From positions 1-6,524 of the forward strand of contig DREN01000260.1 in the NCBI GenBank assembly GCA_011051075.1: a stretch of DNA of 6,524 nt. The letters run 5' to 3'. The notes under the pieces are model-generated. The model was given only the letters and a program-made list of their open reading frames with translations, was not told the origin of the DNA and made no database searches. Both the position numbers and the translations under genes were made by a program. This document shows positions 5,892 through 6,524 of this stretch, one piece after another (within the stretch, counting starts at the first letter, position 1; each line of letters begins with the position of its first letter). The stretch comes from Deltaproteobacteria bacterium (GTDB taxonomy: Bacteria > Desulfobacterota > DSM-4660 > Desulfatiglandales > Desulfatiglandaceae).

Positions 5892-5924
5892 CAAATCTTT
5901 ACCTTTCTTATCCAAATCTTAACC
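5892..5924 (+). repeat. Pair of 12-base direct repeats spaced 21 bases apart
   Basis: CAAATCTTTACC (5892-5903) and CAAATCTTAACC (5913-5924) differ at one base and start 21 bases apart, two DNA helical turns. Same-face direct repeats upstream of a gene are typical of activator or response-regulator boxes. They lie about 85-115 bases upstream of the broken secreted-protein gene; no known box matches. Confidence 0.4.
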
Positions 5925-5949
5925 CCCTTTTTCCGTATCAGAGGATATT

Positions 5950-5999
5950 GTGTGGAAACACCATTAACTCCGAAACCCTGCGAAAGCGGAGAAAGGAGG
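5950..5999 (+). promoter_or_regulatory. 5' leader with two GNRA-tetraloop hairpins before a strong ribosome binding site
   Basis: Hairpin one is GTGT-GGAA-ACAC (5950-5961). Hairpin two is CTGC-GAAA-GCGG (5978-5989) with one G-U pair. Both loops are GNRA tetraloops. CTCCG (5968-5972) can instead pair with CGGAG (5987-5991), or its CTCC with GGAG inside the Shine-Dalgarno AAAGGAGG (5992-5999), so mutually exclusive folds are possible. The Shine-Dalgarno is seven bases before the ATG at 6007. These pairings could arise by chance. Confidence 0.33.
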
Positions 6000-6006
6000 C
6001 GTCATC

Positions 6007-6274
6007 ATGAACAGAATCCGGAAACCGGCACCTGCCCTCCAGGCGGTCCTTTGCTGCCTGTGGCTCCTCATGATCCTCACCCGGTCCGGCAGGTGCTGGG
6101 GAGCCCCTCAACGTAAAGATGACCGTTTCAAACCCGCTGAACCTGGAGCGTGTCCAAGAGCCGGTCACCAGCGGGGTCCCCATTCCCGGCCCTGTAAACC
6201 TGAGGGCCGCACGCTGTCTTCAAATGACCGGGCAGCAAAATTTAGGAATTGCCCTATCAATAAATTTTCTTTGA
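6007..6274 (+). pseudogene. Frameshifted and truncated secreted protein, N-terminal part resembling exo-rhamnogalacturonan lyase
   Basis: The start is strong: AAAGGAGG, seven bases, ATG, then a Sec signal peptide with basic n-region MNRIRK and a hydrophobic core ALQAVLCCLWLLMILT. At a run of four Gs (6098-6101) the meaningful frame moves by one base. With three Gs it would read on as CWEPLNVKMTVSNPLNLERV and then QEPVTSGVPIPGPVNLR, a recognisable extracytoplasmic beta-sandwich start (N-P-L-x-L-x-R, then EPVTSGVP) like that of large exo-rhamnogalacturonan-lyase-type (PcRGLX) proteins. After CLQMTG the similarity ends near 6235, the DNA turns AT-rich and the shifted frame stops at 6272-6274; without correction the ATG frame runs to 6348 as unrelated sequence. 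Most of the usual several-hundred-residue protein is missing. The frameshift could be a sequencing error; the truncation cannot. The pseudogene call is firm, the family assignment moderate. Confidence 0.55.
6237..6268. repeat. 8-bp perfect inverted repeat at the pseudogene breakpoint
   Basis: AAAATTTA (6237-6244) and TAAATTTT (6261-6268) are exact inverted copies with a 16-base loop. The left copy begins where similarity to the secreted-protein family is lost and where composition turns from GC-rich coding to AT-rich. It may mark the end of an inserted or rearranged segment, or simply be AT-rich hairpin sequence. Confidence 0.4.
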
Positions 6275-6377
6275 TGAAATTCTGTTCATGTGTTATAGGT
6301 ATCGCCCATGGAGGTATAGGAAGCCCGGTAAAGCCGATGTTGACATAATAGCAGAACTTGGTTCGCTTCGCTCACAA

Positions 6378-6524
6378 TTGGAATGTTGGAATACTGGAAT
6401 GGTGGAATAATGGGTTTTGGGAAAATGGAGAATTGGTGTTGTGGTAACATTCATCTTTACAGGAAATTTCAAAATGCTAACAAACAATTAACTTCCTTTG
6501 AAAACCAACATTCCAATATTCCAC
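6378..6524. repeat. Second inverted octamer-periodic array (unit NTGGAATR), right arm cut by window end
   Basis: The left arm has four tandem octamers: TTGGAATG, TTGGAATA, CTGGAATG, GTGGAATA (6378-6409), then ATGG (6410-6413). The right arm (6505-6524, running off the window) reads on the minus strand GTGGAATA, TTGGAATG, TTGG. The visible 20 bases match the inner part of the left arm at 15 positions, and GGTTTT (6413-6418) pairs with AAAACC (6501-6506) to extend the stem inward. The AT-rich spacer is about 91 bases, close to the 93 of the array at 4660-4820 although the octamer word is different. I see no gene in 6275-6524; the minus-strand frame there reads low-complexity repeat. Confidence 0.68.

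Noticed and set aside
5950..6006. GEMM-type (c-di-GMP) riboswitch before the secreted-protein relic
   Set aside because: The AAACC...GCGAAAGC hairpin recalls the first helix of that class, but the conserved GGGACGCAAAGCC segment and second helix are absent.
6293..6487. 64-codon minus-strand frame at the right end
   Set aside because: It is largely a translation of the octamer repeat and AT-rich spacer, without a convincing ribosome binding site.

Overview
The window is bacterial chromosomal DNA with high-GC genes (C/G-rich third positions, frequent AGG arginine codons) separated by much more AT-rich intergenic DNA. The codon style, the permease fused to a universal-stress domain and the octamer-periodic intergenic repeats fit a Deltaproteobacteria/Desulfobacterota-like genome. 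That placement is an inference; no rRNA or tRNA gene is present to anchor it.

Layout. Bases 1-1793 (minus) hold most of an APC-superfamily amino-acid permease with a C-terminal universal stress protein (USP) domain, running off the left edge. Overlapping its start is an unrecognised 58-residue single-membrane-span gene (1765-1941, minus) with a good ribosome binding site, so the two look co-translated. A 240-base divergent control region follows, with a TTGACA promoter on each strand. On the plus strand come a short relic of a LigD-type 3'-phosphoesterase (2184-2450) that has lost its Mn/catalytic residues and its C-terminal part, and, 5 bases later, a HAD-family hydrolase (2456-3202). Convergent to it is a fold-type I PLP aminotransferase (3258-4568, minus). 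The 392-base gap 4569-4960 holds no gene. It carries a 9-bp inverted repeat, a pair of inverted octamer arrays around a 93-base spacer, a smaller octamer repeat and a hairpin at the end of the next gene. That gene is a stand-alone GlmU-like sugar-nucleotidyltransferase (4961-5764, minus). On its other side a divergent leader leads to a broken gene (6007-6274, plus): signal peptide, one-base frameshift in a G run, then an N-terminal exo-rhamnogalacturonan-lyase-like segment that stops abruptly. The window ends in AT-rich DNA with a second, differently worded octamer inverted array.

No single pathway links the genes. The permease and the small membrane protein form one plausible functional unit. 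The phosphoesterase relic and the HAD hydrolase share a transcript but have no obvious joint role.

The most unusual material is (i) two loci with the same architecture but different octamer words: inverted octamer arrays around about 91-93 bases; (ii) the small membrane ORF overlapping the permease; and (iii) the catalytically stripped LigD phosphoesterase remnant.
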